The translations under genes were made by a program, and so were the position numbers. 64,000 nucleotides of DNA from Glutamicibacter creatinolyticus (lineage in GTDB: Bacteria; Actinomycetota; Actinomycetes; Actinomycetales; Micrococcaceae). The notes under the pieces were generated by a model. That model was not told the origin of the DNA and made no database searches. It saw only the letters and a list, made by a program, of their open reading frames with translations. The stretch lies in the NCBI RefSeq assembly GCF_006094275.1, contig NZ_CP034412.1, positions 2,232,001 through 2,296,000 of the forward strand, written 5' to 3'. Below are positions 27,175-35,698 of the stretch, in pieces. Each line of letters opens with the position of its first letter. The stretch's first letter is position 1.

Positions 27175-28278
27175 CTACTTCTTGCTACCTGATGTAAGTC
27201 CGGTACGGAACTCGACGACGTCGCCGTCCTGCATGATGTAGTCCTTACCTTCAATGCGCGCCTTGCCTGCGGCCTTGGCGTTGGCAACGGAGCCGACCTC
27301 GACCAGGTCATCAAAGCTGACCACTTCGGCCTTGATGAAGCCGCGCTGGAAATCGGTGTGGATCACCCCGGCGGCCTCCGGTGCGGTGGCCCCCTTGGGA
27401 ATGGTCCAGGCACGGGTTTCCTTCGGCCCGGCAGTCAGATAGGTCTGCAGCCCCAGGGTATCGAAGCCAACCCGGGCCAGCTTGTCCAGCCCGGATTCCT
27501 CGATGCCCGCGTCTTCGAGCATCTCCACGGCCTCGTCTTCTTCCAGCTCGGCCAGCTCGGCCTCGAACTGGGCGTCCAGGAAGATCGCCTCGGCCGGGGC
27601 CACCAGCTCGGAGAGCTTGGCCTGCATCTCGGTGTCGGCCAAGCCCGCCTCATCGGTGTTGAACACGTAGATGAACGGCTTGGTGGTCATCAGCTGCAGC
27701 GAGGCGATTTCCTCCAGGTCGACTCCGGCCGCGGCGCCGGCGGCGTAGAGCGTCTTGCCCTCTTCGAGCACCTTCTGCGCGGCGAGCACGTTGTCCATGA
27801 AGGACTTGTCGATCTTCTTGCCGCGCAGTTCCTTCTCCAGGCGGGGCAGCTGGTTCTCAATGGTCTGCAGGTCGGCCAGGATCAGCTCGGTGGCGATGGT
27901 CTCGATGTCCGACTCCGGGTCCACCTTGCCGTTGACGTGGATGACGTCGTCGTTCACGAACGCGCGGGTGACCTGGCAGATGGCGTCGGCCTCGCGGATG
28001 TTGGCCAGGAACTTGTTGCCCAGCCCTTCACCCTCGCTGGCGCCCTTGACGATGCCGGCGATGTCCACGAAGGACACGGTCGCGGGCAGGATGCGCTCGG
28101 AGCCGAAGATCTTGGCCAGCACCTTCAGCCGCTCATCGGGCAGCGGGACCACACCGACGTTGGGTTCGATGGTCGCGAAGGGGTAGTTGGCCGCCAGCAC
28201 CTGGGCACGGGTCAGCGCGTTGAACATGGTGGACTTGCCGACGTTGGGCAGTCCGACGATTCCGATAGTAAGAGCCAC
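27175..28278 (-). CDS. ychF: redox-regulated ribosome-binding ATPase YchF with altered C-terminus
   Basis: YchF is an Obg-family P-loop protein that hydrolyses ATP, binds ribosomes and affects stress responses. The 367-residue product shows the G1 motif [12 protein letters not shown] at the start, the switch region [20 protein letters not shown], the NxxE-type NTDE motif that favours ATP, a helical domain in the middle and a C-terminal TGS domain ending [14 protein letters not shown]. The usual family end is EFRFNV; here it is replaced by [12 protein letters not shown] encoded by the integrated island, adding a few basic residues. The start is GTG, with TAGAAT eight bases upstream, so the message is probably leaderless. 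Confidence 0.95.
   Translation of the reverse strand: MALTIGIVGLPNVGKSTMFNALTRAQVLAANYPFATIEPNVGVVPLPDERLKVLAKIFGSERILPATVSFVDIAGIVKGASEGEGLGNKFLANIREADAICQVTRAFVNDDVIHVNGKVDPESDIETIATELILADLQTIENQLPRLEKELRGKKIDKSFMDNVLAAQKVLEEGKTLYAAGAAAGVDLEEIASLQLMTTKPFIYVFNTDEAGLADTEMQAKLSELVAPAEAIFLDAQFEAELAELEEDEAVEMLEDAGIEESGLDKLARVGFDTLGLQTYLTAGPKETRAWTIPKGATAPEAAGVIHTDFQRGFIKAEVVSFDDLVEVGSVANAKAAGKARIEGKDYIMQDGDVVEFRTGLTSGSKK
27206..27216 (-). repeat. attachment-site core, right junction of the island (attR)
   Basis: Second copy of the 11-mer CGGAACTCGAC, 12,076 bp from the left copy and inside the last codons of ychF. On the minus strand it encodes V-E-F-R, after which YchF reads into island DNA (T-G-L-T-S-G-S-K-K, stop) instead of the usual F-N-V. 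Confidence 0.8.
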
Positions 28279-28286
28279 GGGAGACG

Positions 28287-28292
28287 ATTCTA
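28287..28292 (-). promoter_or_regulatory. -10 element of the ychF promoter (leaderless)
   Basis: TAGAAT on the minus strand ends eight bases before the GTG start of ychF, placing the transcription start at or beside the start codon. No strong -35 box is visible. This is the nearest candidate promoter for the downstream defence operon. Confidence 0.5.
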
Positions 28293-28372
28293 CCTTTTGC
28301 TAGGGGTGGGAGGTGAACTGGGTGCGCCGCGCACCTTTTGGCGCGTGGCGGAGCCGGGCGGGCAGTGCACGA

Positions 28373-29470
28373 TTAACGCGAGGTGGTGGGGGTGCCGCGT
28401 CCGCCCAGGGCGCGGGAGTCATCCCCAGCTTCCTTGAGCTTGCCGCGGATTTCCTTGGGCAGCGAGAAGACGATGTCCTCCTCGGCCAAGGTGATTTCTT
28501 CCACGTCCCCAAAACCGTATTCGGCCAGCAGCTCCAGCACTTCCTGCACCAGCACGTCGGGCACGGAGGCCCCGGAGGTCACACCCACGGTGGAGACTCC
28601 CTCGAACCAGGACTCATCTACTTCGTGAGCGAAGTCCACCCGGTAGGCGGCCTTGGCGCCGTAGTCAAGGGACACCTCGACCAGGCGCACCGAGTTGGAT
28701 GAGTTTGAGGAGCCCACCACGATCACCAGATCTGATTTGGGGGCAATTGTCTTGATGGCCACTTGTCGGTTGGTGGTGGCGTAGCAGATGTCGTCGCTGG
28801 GCGGGTCCTGCAGGTTCGGGAAGCGCTCCCGCAGCCGGCGCACGGTCTCCATGGTCTCGTCCACGCTCAGGGTGGTCTGCGAGAGCCAGATCAGCTTGTC
28901 CGGGTTCTTCACCTGGACGGTGTCGGCCTCTTCGGGGTTGTTCACGATGGTGGTGGCGTGCGGCGCCTCACCGTAGGTGCCCTCCACCTCCTCGTGGCCC
29001 TCGTGGCCGATGAGCAGGATTTCATAGTCATTCTTGGCAAAGCGCACCGCTTCGCGGTGCACCTTGGTCACCAGCGGGCAGGTGGCGTCGATGGTCTGCA
29101 GACCACGGTCCTCGGCGGAGCGCACCACGGCCGGGGAGACGCCGTGGGCGGAGAAGACCACCAGGGCGCCCTCGGGCACCTCATCGGTTTCCTCCACGAA
29201 GATCGCCCCGCGGGCCTCCAGCTCGGAGACCACGTGCAGGTTGTGCACGATCTGCTTGCGCACGTACACCGGCGGGCCGTAGTGCTCCAGCGCCTTTTCC
29301 ACCGCCACCACGGCACGGTCCACCCCGGCGCAGTAGCCGCGCGGGGCAGCCAACAGCACCTTGCGCTGGTTCACATTCGGCGAAGCGTCGGCGATCTCCT
29401 GAGGTGAACGTCGGGTCCGCGGGATGCGGGGCATCGGCAGGGAAACCGGAATGGAAGTGGAAGTAGCCAT
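28373..29470 (-). CDS. ispH: 4-hydroxy-3-methylbut-2-enyl diphosphate reductase
   Basis: IspH performs the last step of the non-mevalonate isoprenoid pathway, reducing HMBPP to IPP and DMAPP with a [4Fe-4S] cluster. All three cluster cysteines are visible: GYCAGVDRA (about residue 47), [11 protein letters not shown] (about 129) and [11 protein letters not shown] (about 226). Substrate-binding motifs [14 protein letters not shown] and [13 protein letters not shown] are also present. The 365-residue length includes a roughly 35-residue N-terminal extension, common in actinobacteria. A -10-like TAGACT at 29477-29482 (minus strand) lies six bases before the ATG, suggesting a leaderless message. 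The gene is divergent from xseA. Confidence 0.96.
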   Translation of the reverse strand: MATSTSIPVSLPMPRIPRTRRSPQEIADASPNVNQRKVLLAAPRGYCAGVDRAVVAVEKALEHYGPPVYVRKQIVHNLHVVSELEARGAIFVEETDEVPEGALVVFSAHGVSPAVVRSAEDRGLQTIDATCPLVTKVHREAVRFAKNDYEILLIGHEGHEEVEGTYGEAPHATTIVNNPEEADTVQVKNPDKLIWLSQTTLSVDETMETVRRLRERFPNLQDPPSDDICYATTNRQVAIKTIAPKSDLVIVVGSSNSSNSVRLVEVSLDYGAKAAYRVDFAHEVDESWFEGVSTVGVTSGASVPDVLVQEVLELLAEYGFGDVEEITLAEEDIVFSLPKEIRGKLKEAGDDSRALGGRGTPTTSR

Positions 29471-29674
29471 GGCACTAGTCTACGAAGTGGACGCAAGTTA
29501 GCCCATGCTCATATGATGCGCACCACCGCCGCGCGCCTGTGAGGTTGGCCTCTGCCGGTCAAGACCAGGGCGCCGTGCGGCACGGAATTGTCGGTGCGGT
29601 GGTGTAGCGTCACAGGTGCGAACGGGGCCGGTCCAGGCCTTATTCGCCCCGGACCCAGGTGAGGAGAAGCGCGA

Positions 29675-30934
29675 ATGGAATCCCGTGCCCCGGACACGAT
29701 GCCGCTCACGGCCCGTGAAACCAGCCCGGAGAACCCGTGGCCGCTGCGCGTGCTCTCCGAGAAGCTGAAGGCCCATATTGAGAACTCCCCCATCTCCTGG
29801 GTGGAGGGCCAGCTGCTGGAGGCCAATATCCGCAACGGGCACGCCTACCTGACGCTGCGCGACGTGGATGCGGACTACTCCTTCTCGGTGACCGTGTGGG
29901 CCTCGGTGATGCGCGGGCTGGCTACCAAGCCGGAGGTGGGCTCCCGCGTGGTGGCCCGGGTGAAGCCGAATCTCTACACCAAGACCGGACGGTTGTCGCT
30001 GAACGCCACCGACCTGCGCCCGGTGGGGCTCGGCGAGCTGCTGGCCCGGCTGGAGCGTCTGCGCCAGGCGCTCGGCGCGGAGGGGTTGTTTGCCCTGGAG
30101 CACAAGAAGCCGCTGCCGGTGCTGCCACGCACCATCGGGCTGATCACCGGGCGCGATTCGGATGCGGAGAAGGACGTGGTGCGCAACGCGACGCTGCGCT
30201 GGCCGGCGGCGCGCTTTAGGATCATCAACACCGCCGTGCAGGGCCGCGACGCCGCTTCCCAGGTGATGGCGGCGTTGGCCCAGCTGGATGCGGACCCGCA
30301 AATCGATGTCATTGTCATTGCCCGCGGCGGCGGGGCGCTGGAGGACCTGCTGCCGTTTTCCAGTGAGGAGCTGGTTCGCGCGGTGTTCGCCGCAACCACC
30401 CCGGTGGTCTCCGCCATCGGGCACGAGGCGGACCGCCCGATCCTGGATGACGTGGCCGACCTTCGGGCCTCCACCCCCACGGACGCGGCCAAGCGCATCG
30501 TGCCGGATCTGCAGGAGGAGTTTGCCGGGCTGGCCCAGGCCCGGGACCGGCTGGATAGGGCCATCAACCACCAGCTGCAGCGTGAGGCCCAGCTGCTTGA
30601 ATCGCTGCGTGCCCGCCCGGTCATGGCGTTCCCCGAAACCATGATCACCACCCGCCGCGAGGACCTCTCCCGCTGGCGGGAGCGGTCCACTCAGCTGCTG
30701 GGCCATCGGGTGGACCGGGCACGGGACGAGATCCGCCACCTGGCCACCCAGGTGCGGGCGCTCTCACCCCAGCAAACCCTGGACCGCGGCTACGCGGTCG
30801 CCCAGGACGCGTCCGGGGCCATCATTCGTGATGCCGCGGTCCTGGAGGCGGGGGCGGCGGTGCGGGTGCGCGTCGCGGCCGGCCGGTTCGACGCCCAGGT
30901 GCGCGATGTCCACCCGGAACCTCGTGAGACGTAG
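29675..30934 (+). CDS. xseA: exodeoxyribonuclease VII large subunit
   Basis: XseA is the catalytic subunit of exonuclease VII, which degrades single-stranded DNA in repair. The N-terminal OB-fold ([22 protein letters not shown], about residues 45-66) precedes the nuclease domain with [18 protein letters not shown] (about 210) and the highly conserved [28 protein letters not shown] coiled-coil-rich segment follows, for XseB binding. The 419-residue length is normal. GAGGAG precedes the ATG. The small subunit gene follows 62 bp later in the same direction. Confidence 0.95.
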   Translation: MESRAPDTMPLTARETSPENPWPLRVLSEKLKAHIENSPISWVEGQLLEANIRNGHAYLTLRDVDADYSFSVTVWASVMRGLATKPEVGSRVVARVKPNLYTKTGRLSLNATDLRPVGLGELLARLERLRQALGAEGLFALEHKKPLPVLPRTIGLITGRDSDAEKDVVRNATLRWPAARFRIINTAVQGRDAASQVMAALAQLDADPQIDVIVIARGGGALEDLLPFSSEELVRAVFAATTPVVSAIGHEADRPILDDVADLRASTPTDAAKRIVPDLQEEFAGLAQARDRLDRAINHQLQREAQLLESLRARPVMAFPETMITTRREDLSRWRERSTQLLGHRVDRARDEIRHLATQVRALSPQQTLDRGYAVAQDASGAIIRDAAVLEAGAAVRVRVAAGRFDAQVRDVHPEPRET

Positions 30935-30996
30935 TCCCGCCCGGCGCCGCCCCATGTGAAACTTCCCAGACGCCCGTGAATGACAAGGATATGAAA

Positions 30997-31230
30997 ATGA
31001 CCCAGCAGCTCCCCGAAGACATCGTCCAGCTCAGCTACGAACAGGCCCGCGAGGAACTGGTCTCGGTGGTCAACCAATTGGAGACCGGCGGCGCCAGCCT
31101 GGAGCAGTCCCTGAAGCTGTGGGAGCGCGGTGAGGCGCTGGCCCTGCACTGCGAGAACTGGCTCAACGGCGTTTCCCAGCGCCTGGAGCAGGCGCGGCAG
31201 CGGGTTGAGGACATGGAGGACGAGGACTAG
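30997..31230 (+). CDS. xseB: exodeoxyribonuclease VII small subunit
   Basis: This 77-residue small subunit is almost wholly alpha-helical. The family signature [38 protein letters not shown] forms the coiled-coil that binds XseA. I chose the ATG at 30997 because AAGGAT lies six bases upstream; in-frame starts at 30991 and GTG 30976 are possible but less well supported. The C-terminus is acidic. It is the second gene of the xseA-xseB operon. Confidence 0.93.
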   Translation: MTQQLPEDIVQLSYEQAREELVSVVNQLETGGASLEQSLKLWERGEALALHCENWLNGVSQRLEQARQRVEDMEDED

Positions 31231-31342
31231 GTTCCCCACCCACCAACCTGCGCGCTGCTCCGGGGCACACGACCACCCCGCTGCCCGGCCGGGCAAAGCC
31301 AGCCTGGGGGCGCGGATCCGCACTCCGGCGGCAGCCTGCTGG

Positions 31343-32212
31343 CTAGTGCGCCGCTTCCAGCCGCGCCCGCTGTGCGGCGACATCGTAGGTGGCCTGCGGC
31401 CACTGCGGGTTGATCTCCCCCAGCACCTGCTGCAGCAGTTTGGCCACGCACCACCGGGCGGCCCACTTGTGGTCGGCCGGAACCACATACCATGGAGCCG
31501 CCTTGGTGTTCGTCCGGCTGATGGCGATCTCGTAGGCGCTCTGGTATTCGTCCCACAGCAGGCGGTCATCCACGTCCCCGGTGGCGAACTTCCAGTGCTT
31601 GGTTGGGTCATCCAGGCGGGCCATCAGCCGCTGGTACTGCTCCTCCCGGCTCAGGTGCAGGAAGACCTTCAGCACCCGGGTGCCCTGGTTCACCAGGCGC
31701 TGTTCAAAGTCATTGATCCGCCCGTAGCGGGATTCGACTTCCTCGGCGGTGCTCAGCTTCCGCACCCGGTGAACCAGCACATCCTCATAGTGTGAACGGT
31801 CGAAGACACCAATCATCCCGGCCTGCGGCACCTGGCGTTCAATGCGCCACAGGAAGTCGTGGGCCTGTTCCTCCGGGGTCGGGGCCTTGAAGGAGTGGTG
31901 GGAGACGCCCTGCGGGTCCACCAGTCCCAGCACGTGGCGGACGATGCCGCCCTTGCCGGAGGTGTCCATCCCCTGCAGGATCAGCAGCACCGAATCCTTT
32001 GAGCCGCCGGCGATGGCCGAGGCGAACAGTTTTTCCTGATCGTCGGAGAGCTGCTCGCCCAGATGCTCCAGGGCCTTCTTCCCCTCGGCCTTGGATTGTG
32101 GTGCCTGTACCGGCCACCAGTGCGGCAGGCCGGTCTGGCGCTCGGCCAGGCGCGGCTCGCCGCCAACCCGCATCCCCAGGATCAGGTCACTGTTTTCGAC
32201 GTTGCCGTTCAT
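31343..32212 (-). CDS. ppk2: polyphosphate kinase 2 family protein
   Basis: This 289-residue PPK2 enzyme transfers phosphate between polyphosphate and nucleotides. The P-loop reads LILQGMDTSGKGGIVRHV (about residues 77-94), the lid region has SFKAPTPEEQAHDFLWRI, and the Walker B-type motif is FDRSHYEDVLVHRV. Single-domain PPK2 proteins of this size fall in the classes that phosphorylate AMP or ADP, but class assignment needs alignment. The gene is in the same direction as the upstream aminotransferase, with 25 bp between, so co-transcription is likely. Confidence 0.9.
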   Translation of the reverse strand: MNGNVENSDLILGMRVGGEPRLAERQTGLPHWWPVQAPQSKAEGKKALEHLGEQLSDDQEKLFASAIAGGSKDSVLLILQGMDTSGKGGIVRHVLGLVDPQGVSHHSFKAPTPEEQAHDFLWRIERQVPQAGMIGVFDRSHYEDVLVHRVRKLSTAEEVESRYGRINDFEQRLVNQGTRVLKVFLHLSREEQYQRLMARLDDPTKHWKFATGDVDDRLLWDEYQSAYEIAISRTNTKAAPWYVVPADHKWAARWCVAKLLQQVLGEINPQWPQATYDVAAQRARLEAAH

Positions 32213-32237
32213 GGTTGCACCACTTCCAGGTAGTTGG

Positions 32238-33458
32238 TCAGGCGTGGGAACGCCAGTCTGCCAAGAATTCCCCGATGCGCCCCACCGCGTCCTGCAGGTC
32301 GCGGACCGAGGGCAGGGTAACGAGCCGGAAATGGTCCGGGCGCACCCAGTTGAAGGCGGTCCCCTGGGTCACCAGGATTTTTTGGGCCTTGAGCAGTTCC
32401 AGGGCGAAGGTTTCGTCGTTGTGGATCGGATACACCTGCGGATCCAGCTTCGGGAACATGTACAGGGCGCCCTTGGCCTTCTGCACCGAAACACCGGGGA
32501 TCGCGGTCAGCAGGTCGTAGGCCGCATCGCGTTGTTCGCGCAGCCGGCCGCCGGGCAGGATCAGGTCATTGATCGACTGGTACCCGCCCAGTGCGGTCTG
32601 GATGGCGTGCTGGGCCGGAACATTGGCGCACAGGCGCATGTTGGTCAGCAGGTTGATGCCCTCAATGTAGTCCCGCGCCTGCTGCTTCGGCCCGGAGATG
32701 GCCATCCACCCGGAGCGGAAACCGCACACCCGGTAGGCCTTGGAGAGCCCCGAGAAGGTCAAAACAAGTACGTCATCGGCCAGGGAGGCCGTGTTCACGT
32801 GCACCGCGTCGTCGTAGAGGATCTTTTCGTAGATCTCATCCGAGAAGACGACCAGGTTGTGCCGGCGGGCCAGCTCCAGGATCGCCTCGAGCGTCTGCTT
32901 CGGGTACACCGCCCCGGTGGGGTTGTTCGGGTTGATGATCACGATGCCCTTGGTGCGGGGGGTGATCTTTGATTCCATGTCCTCGATGTCCGGCAGCCAG
33001 CCCTCGGACTCGTCATTGAGGTAGTGCACCGGGGTGCCCCCGGCCAGGGACACCGAGGCGGTCCACAGCGGATAGTCGGGGGCCGGGATCAGGATCTCGT
33101 CCCCGTTGTTCAGCAGCGCATTCAGGCTCAGGGTGATCAGCTCGGACACCCCGTTGCCCAGGTACACGTCATCCACGCCAATGGTCTGGATGCCGCGGGT
33201 CTGATAGTACTGGGACACCGCGGTGCGCGCCGAGAGGATGCCGCGGGAATCCGAGTAGCCCTGGGCGTTGGGCAGGTTGCGGATCATGTCCACCAGGATC
33301 GCGTCGGGGGCTTCAAAACCAAACGGGGCCGGGTTGCCGATGTTCAGCTTCAGGATGCGGTGCCCTTCGGCCTCCATCCGCTGGGCGTGCTCAAGCAGCG
33401 GTCCACGAATGTCGTATAGGACGTTGTGAAGCTTGGTGGACTGCTTGAATTCCGGCAT
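32238..33458 (-). CDS. alaA: alanine-type pyridoxal-phosphate aminotransferase (AlaA-like)
   Basis: This 406-residue class I aminotransferase closely resembles AlaA, which makes alanine from pyruvate and glutamate. Typical features are the N-terminal IRGPLLEHAQRMEAEGHRILKLNIGNPAPFGFEAP, the NPNNPTGAVYP motif, and the PLP lysine in FSGLSKAYRVCGFRSGWM (about residue 240). The ATG at 33458 with TAGGGAA upstream was preferred over starts further out, which add non-homologous residues. It lies upstream of ppk2. Confidence 0.9.
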   Translation of the reverse strand: MPEFKQSTKLHNVLYDIRGPLLEHAQRMEAEGHRILKLNIGNPAPFGFEAPDAILVDMIRNLPNAQGYSDSRGILSARTAVSQYYQTRGIQTIGVDDVYLGNGVSELITLSLNALLNNGDEILIPAPDYPLWTASVSLAGGTPVHYLNDESEGWLPDIEDMESKITPRTKGIVIINPNNPTGAVYPKQTLEAILELARRHNLVVFSDEIYEKILYDDAVHVNTASLADDVLVLTFSGLSKAYRVCGFRSGWMAISGPKQQARDYIEGINLLTNMRLCANVPAQHAIQTALGGYQSINDLILPGGRLREQRDAAYDLLTAIPGVSVQKAKGALYMFPKLDPQVYPIHNDETFALELLKAQKILVTQGTAFNWVRPDHFRLVTLPSVRDLQDAVGRIGEFLADWRSHA

Positions 33459-33543
33459 GTTCCCTACTTTCTCACGCCGCAACGGTGCAAGTCTCGCGGC
33501 GCGTAATTCCATTTCAAACTTTTTTGGGCACCGGCCCGGCCGG

Positions 33544-34446
33544 CTACTGGGAGAGCCACTGCCAGCGTTCGGCGACGTCCTCGGCGCTGGCCGGCTCGGT
33601 GCCGTGGGCCATGCGCGACACGGCGGTGAGCGTATCCTCATCCAGCTTCGCGGTCACCTCGTTGATGGCGCGGGCCGCGCCCTCATCCACGTCCGCATCG
33701 CCCAGGGCGAGGACCGGTTCGCTGTCAAACAGCGCCTCGGTGCCGGCCACGGACACAAAGCCCTCGTCCGCGATCAGCGCGTCGGCCTGGGAAAGCACCA
33801 CCCCGTCCACCTCGGCGTTGCGCAACATGCCAGGCAGGCGGTCCGCGGTGGTGGCCTCCACCTTGGCGGCGGAGCAGTTGGCCCCATCCAGCCCCTCACG
33901 CAGCAGGGTGGCCGAGGCCTGCGGGGCGGCGAGCTTCAGGGACGGGCACTTCTGGGCCAGCTCCTTGTAGTCCTCCACGTCCTGCAGGGCCAGCTGCGCC
34001 CGGCTCATCACCAGCACCGAACCCAGGTCCCCGGGGCTGGCATCCAGTGCGCGGACGTTTTCGGGTAGGGCGCCGGCGATCATCTTGGCGCTTTGCTCAC
34101 GGCTGAGCACCGCGCTGTCGGTGTTCTTCGTATCCGGCCTGGCCGGGGCCACCTGGTGGGCGGCGGTGCCGGCGCTGGTGATCACCAGGTCGGCCTGCCC
34201 GGCCAGGACCTGAGCGGCCGGGTCCGCCACCGGGTCCAGCAGCGTGACCTGGTAGCCCTTCTGCTCCAGCTGGTCGGCGTAGATGGCCCCCAGCGCCCGG
34301 TAGGTGGGCTCGGAGTGGGTGGCCATGCGCAATTCGACCGCTTCGGTGGGCGGTGCGGGGTCTTGGGGGTTGCCGGTGCAGGCGCTGAGACCCAGGACCA
34401 GCACCGCGCCGGTGCAGAGGACCGGCAACACTTTGCGACGTTTCAT
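33544..34446 (-). CDS. OpuAC-like substrate-binding lipoprotein
   Basis: This 300-residue exported protein has a type II signal peptide: MKRRK, a hydrophobic stretch, then the lipobox LSAC with Cys23 as the lipid anchor. The mature part resembles the glycine betaine/choline-binding (OpuAC-type) periplasmic fold, with ELRMATHSEPTYRALGAIYADQLEQKGYQVTLLDP at its start. No transporter permease or ATPase gene is nearby, so it either serves a transporter encoded elsewhere or has another role. Alanine, aspartate and glutamate are common, giving an acidic protein. Confidence 0.7.
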   Translation of the reverse strand: MKRRKVLPVLCTGAVLVLGLSACTGNPQDPAPPTEAVELRMATHSEPTYRALGAIYADQLEQKGYQVTLLDPVADPAAQVLAGQADLVITSAGTAAHQVAPARPDTKNTDSAVLSREQSAKMIAGALPENVRALDASPGDLGSVLVMSRAQLALQDVEDYKELAQKCPSLKLAAPQASATLLREGLDGANCSAAKVEATTADRLPGMLRNAEVDGVVLSQADALIADEGFVSVAGTEALFDSEPVLALGDADVDEGAARAINEVTAKLDEDTLTAVSRMAHGTEPASAEDVAERWQWLSQ

Positions 34447-34500
34447 ACTTCCCTTAGCCTATGCCACGACCCGGTGTTTGGCCGGGTCACACGCAGTGTT

Positions 34501-34959
34501 CTAGTACAGGCGCAGCATCCTGTCGACGCGTTCAATGCGCGGCAGCTTGCTGATTTCCTCGCGGGTGAACCATTCGGCGCGGCTGGTGCTGCCGCCGACC
34601 TCGTGGCGCAGCGACCCGCCGCCGATGCTGGCCCGGTAGACAATCGCCACGGTCTGCATGGCGTGCGCGGTCTGCACATAGCGTTTGGCGGCCGGAATCA
34701 CCCCGGTGGAGGCATCGAGCAGGACCAGGTCCTTCACGTGATAGCCGGTCTCCTCAAAAACCTCGCGCGCCGCGCCCTGCTCAAGGTCCTCCCCCAGTTC
34801 AATTCCCCCGCCGGGCAGTGACCAGCGCGGCATGAAATGGGTGTCACGGTGACGCATGTCCCACAGGGTCAGCAGGAAACGGCCCTCCGATTCCACCAGG
34901 CAGTAGGCGGCCAGCCGGGTGTCGTAGAGCTCGCCGGTGAATTCTGATTGTCGCGTCAT
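34501..34959 (-). CDS. NUDIX hydrolase
   Basis: This 152-residue protein carries a complete Nudix box, GGGIELGEDLEQGAAREVFEETGY (about residues 49-72), with the catalytic REVFEE. Nudix enzymes hydrolyse nucleoside diphosphates linked to other groups; the substrate is not predictable here. The N-terminus TGELYDTRLAAYCLV resembles small actinobacterial Nudix proteins. It is transcribed in the same direction as the lipoprotein, 54 bp upstream of it. Confidence 0.88.
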   Translation of the reverse strand: MTRQSEFTGELYDTRLAAYCLVESEGRFLLTLWDMRHRDTHFMPRWSLPGGGIELGEDLEQGAAREVFEETGYHVKDLVLLDASTGVIPAAKRYVQTAHAMQTVAIVYRASIGGGSLRHEVGGSTSRAEWFTREEISKLPRIERVDRMLRLY

Positions 34960-35109
34960 GGGTTCAAATATAGTGATCCGCCACCCTGGTTTTCCTCCGG
35001 CGCACCCGCAACGTTTAAGCACATTGGATCCTGCGGCCGGCAGCCGAGCCAGGCAGCTGGCGGCTGGCCGGTGGATTCCGGGGAAGCGGGAATGTGATGA
35101 AATGTTGCT

Positions 35110-35616
35110 ATGTCTTCGCACTCCGATTCGCACCCGAACACCGAACTTGATGAGATTGACCGAATTATCATCGATGAGTTGGTCGGCAATGCGCGCATCT
35201 CCAACGCCACACTGGCCCAGCGGGCCGGCATCGCCCCGTCCACGGCGCTGCTGCGCACCCGTTCGCTGGTGGAGCGCGGCATCATCACCGGATACCACGC
35301 GGAGATTTCCCTCACCGCGGTCGGCCGCACCGTGCAGGCGCTGATTTCGGTGAAGTTGCGGGCCCATGACCGGGAGAAGATTGACCGCTTCCGTGAACGC
35401 ATCCCGCAGCTTCCCGAGGTGCTGTCCATGTTCCACGTCTCCGGCGGCACCGACTACCTGCTGCACATTGCGGTGCGCTCCACCGAGGAATTGCGGGACT
35501 GGGTGCTGGATAACCTGGCCACGGACGAGTCGGTGGGCCACACGGAAACCACGCTGGTCTTTGGCCACCACAAGGGCAGCGGTGGGCCGCTGCTGGGTGA
35601 GGACGAACAGCTGTAG
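35110..35616 (+). CDS. Lrp/AsnC-family transcriptional regulator
   Basis: This 168-residue regulator has an N-terminal winged-helix segment (LDEIDRIIIDELVGNARISNATLAQRAGIAPSTALLRTRSL) that binds DNA and a C-terminal RAM/AsnC ligand-binding domain (VLSMFHVSGGTDYLLHIAVRSTEELRDWVLDNL). Such proteins respond to amino acids and form octamers. It stands alone, divergent from the Nudix gene and convergent with the next gene, so its target cannot be inferred from position. Confidence 0.9.
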   Translation: MSSHSDSHPNTELDEIDRIIIDELVGNARISNATLAQRAGIAPSTALLRTRSLVERGIITGYHAEISLTAVGRTVQALISVKLRAHDREKIDRFRERIPQLPEVLSMFHVSGGTDYLLHIAVRSTEELRDWVLDNLATDESVGHTETTLVFGHHKGSGGPLLGEDEQL

Positions 35617-35644
35617 CCGTACATCGGCTACAACCTGCGGCAAT

Positions 35645-35671
35645 GGGCTGGGAACCAGTGGTTCCCAGCCC
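35645..35671. terminator. bidirectional hairpin between lrp and the next convergent gene
   Basis: A perfect 12-bp inverted repeat (GGGCTGGGAACC and GGTTCCCAGCCC) with a 3-base loop lies 28 bp from each flanking stop codon. No T-run on either side, which is common for terminators of high-GC actinobacteria. Confidence 0.75.
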
Positions 35672-35698
35672 GTTGCTGTGTCGTGGTGCGGTGAAGTG

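Larger units (their letters stand above)
15130..27216 (-). mobile_element. 12.1-kb integrative island at the 3' end of ychF carrying an Hma-type defence operon
   Basis: The island is bounded by identical 11-bp cores at 15130 and 27206. It contains a large serine recombinase at one end and five other genes, all on the minus strand in the direction of ychF: DUF499 ATPase, small protein, DUF1156 methylase, PLD-SNF2 helicase, recombinase, ArdA-like fragment. Joining the outer flanks across the core restores the YchF ending EFRFNV-stop, which supports precise integration into ychF by the encoded recombinase. No conjugation or replication genes are present, so it is an integrative element that would need help to move between cells. 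Confidence 0.82.
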
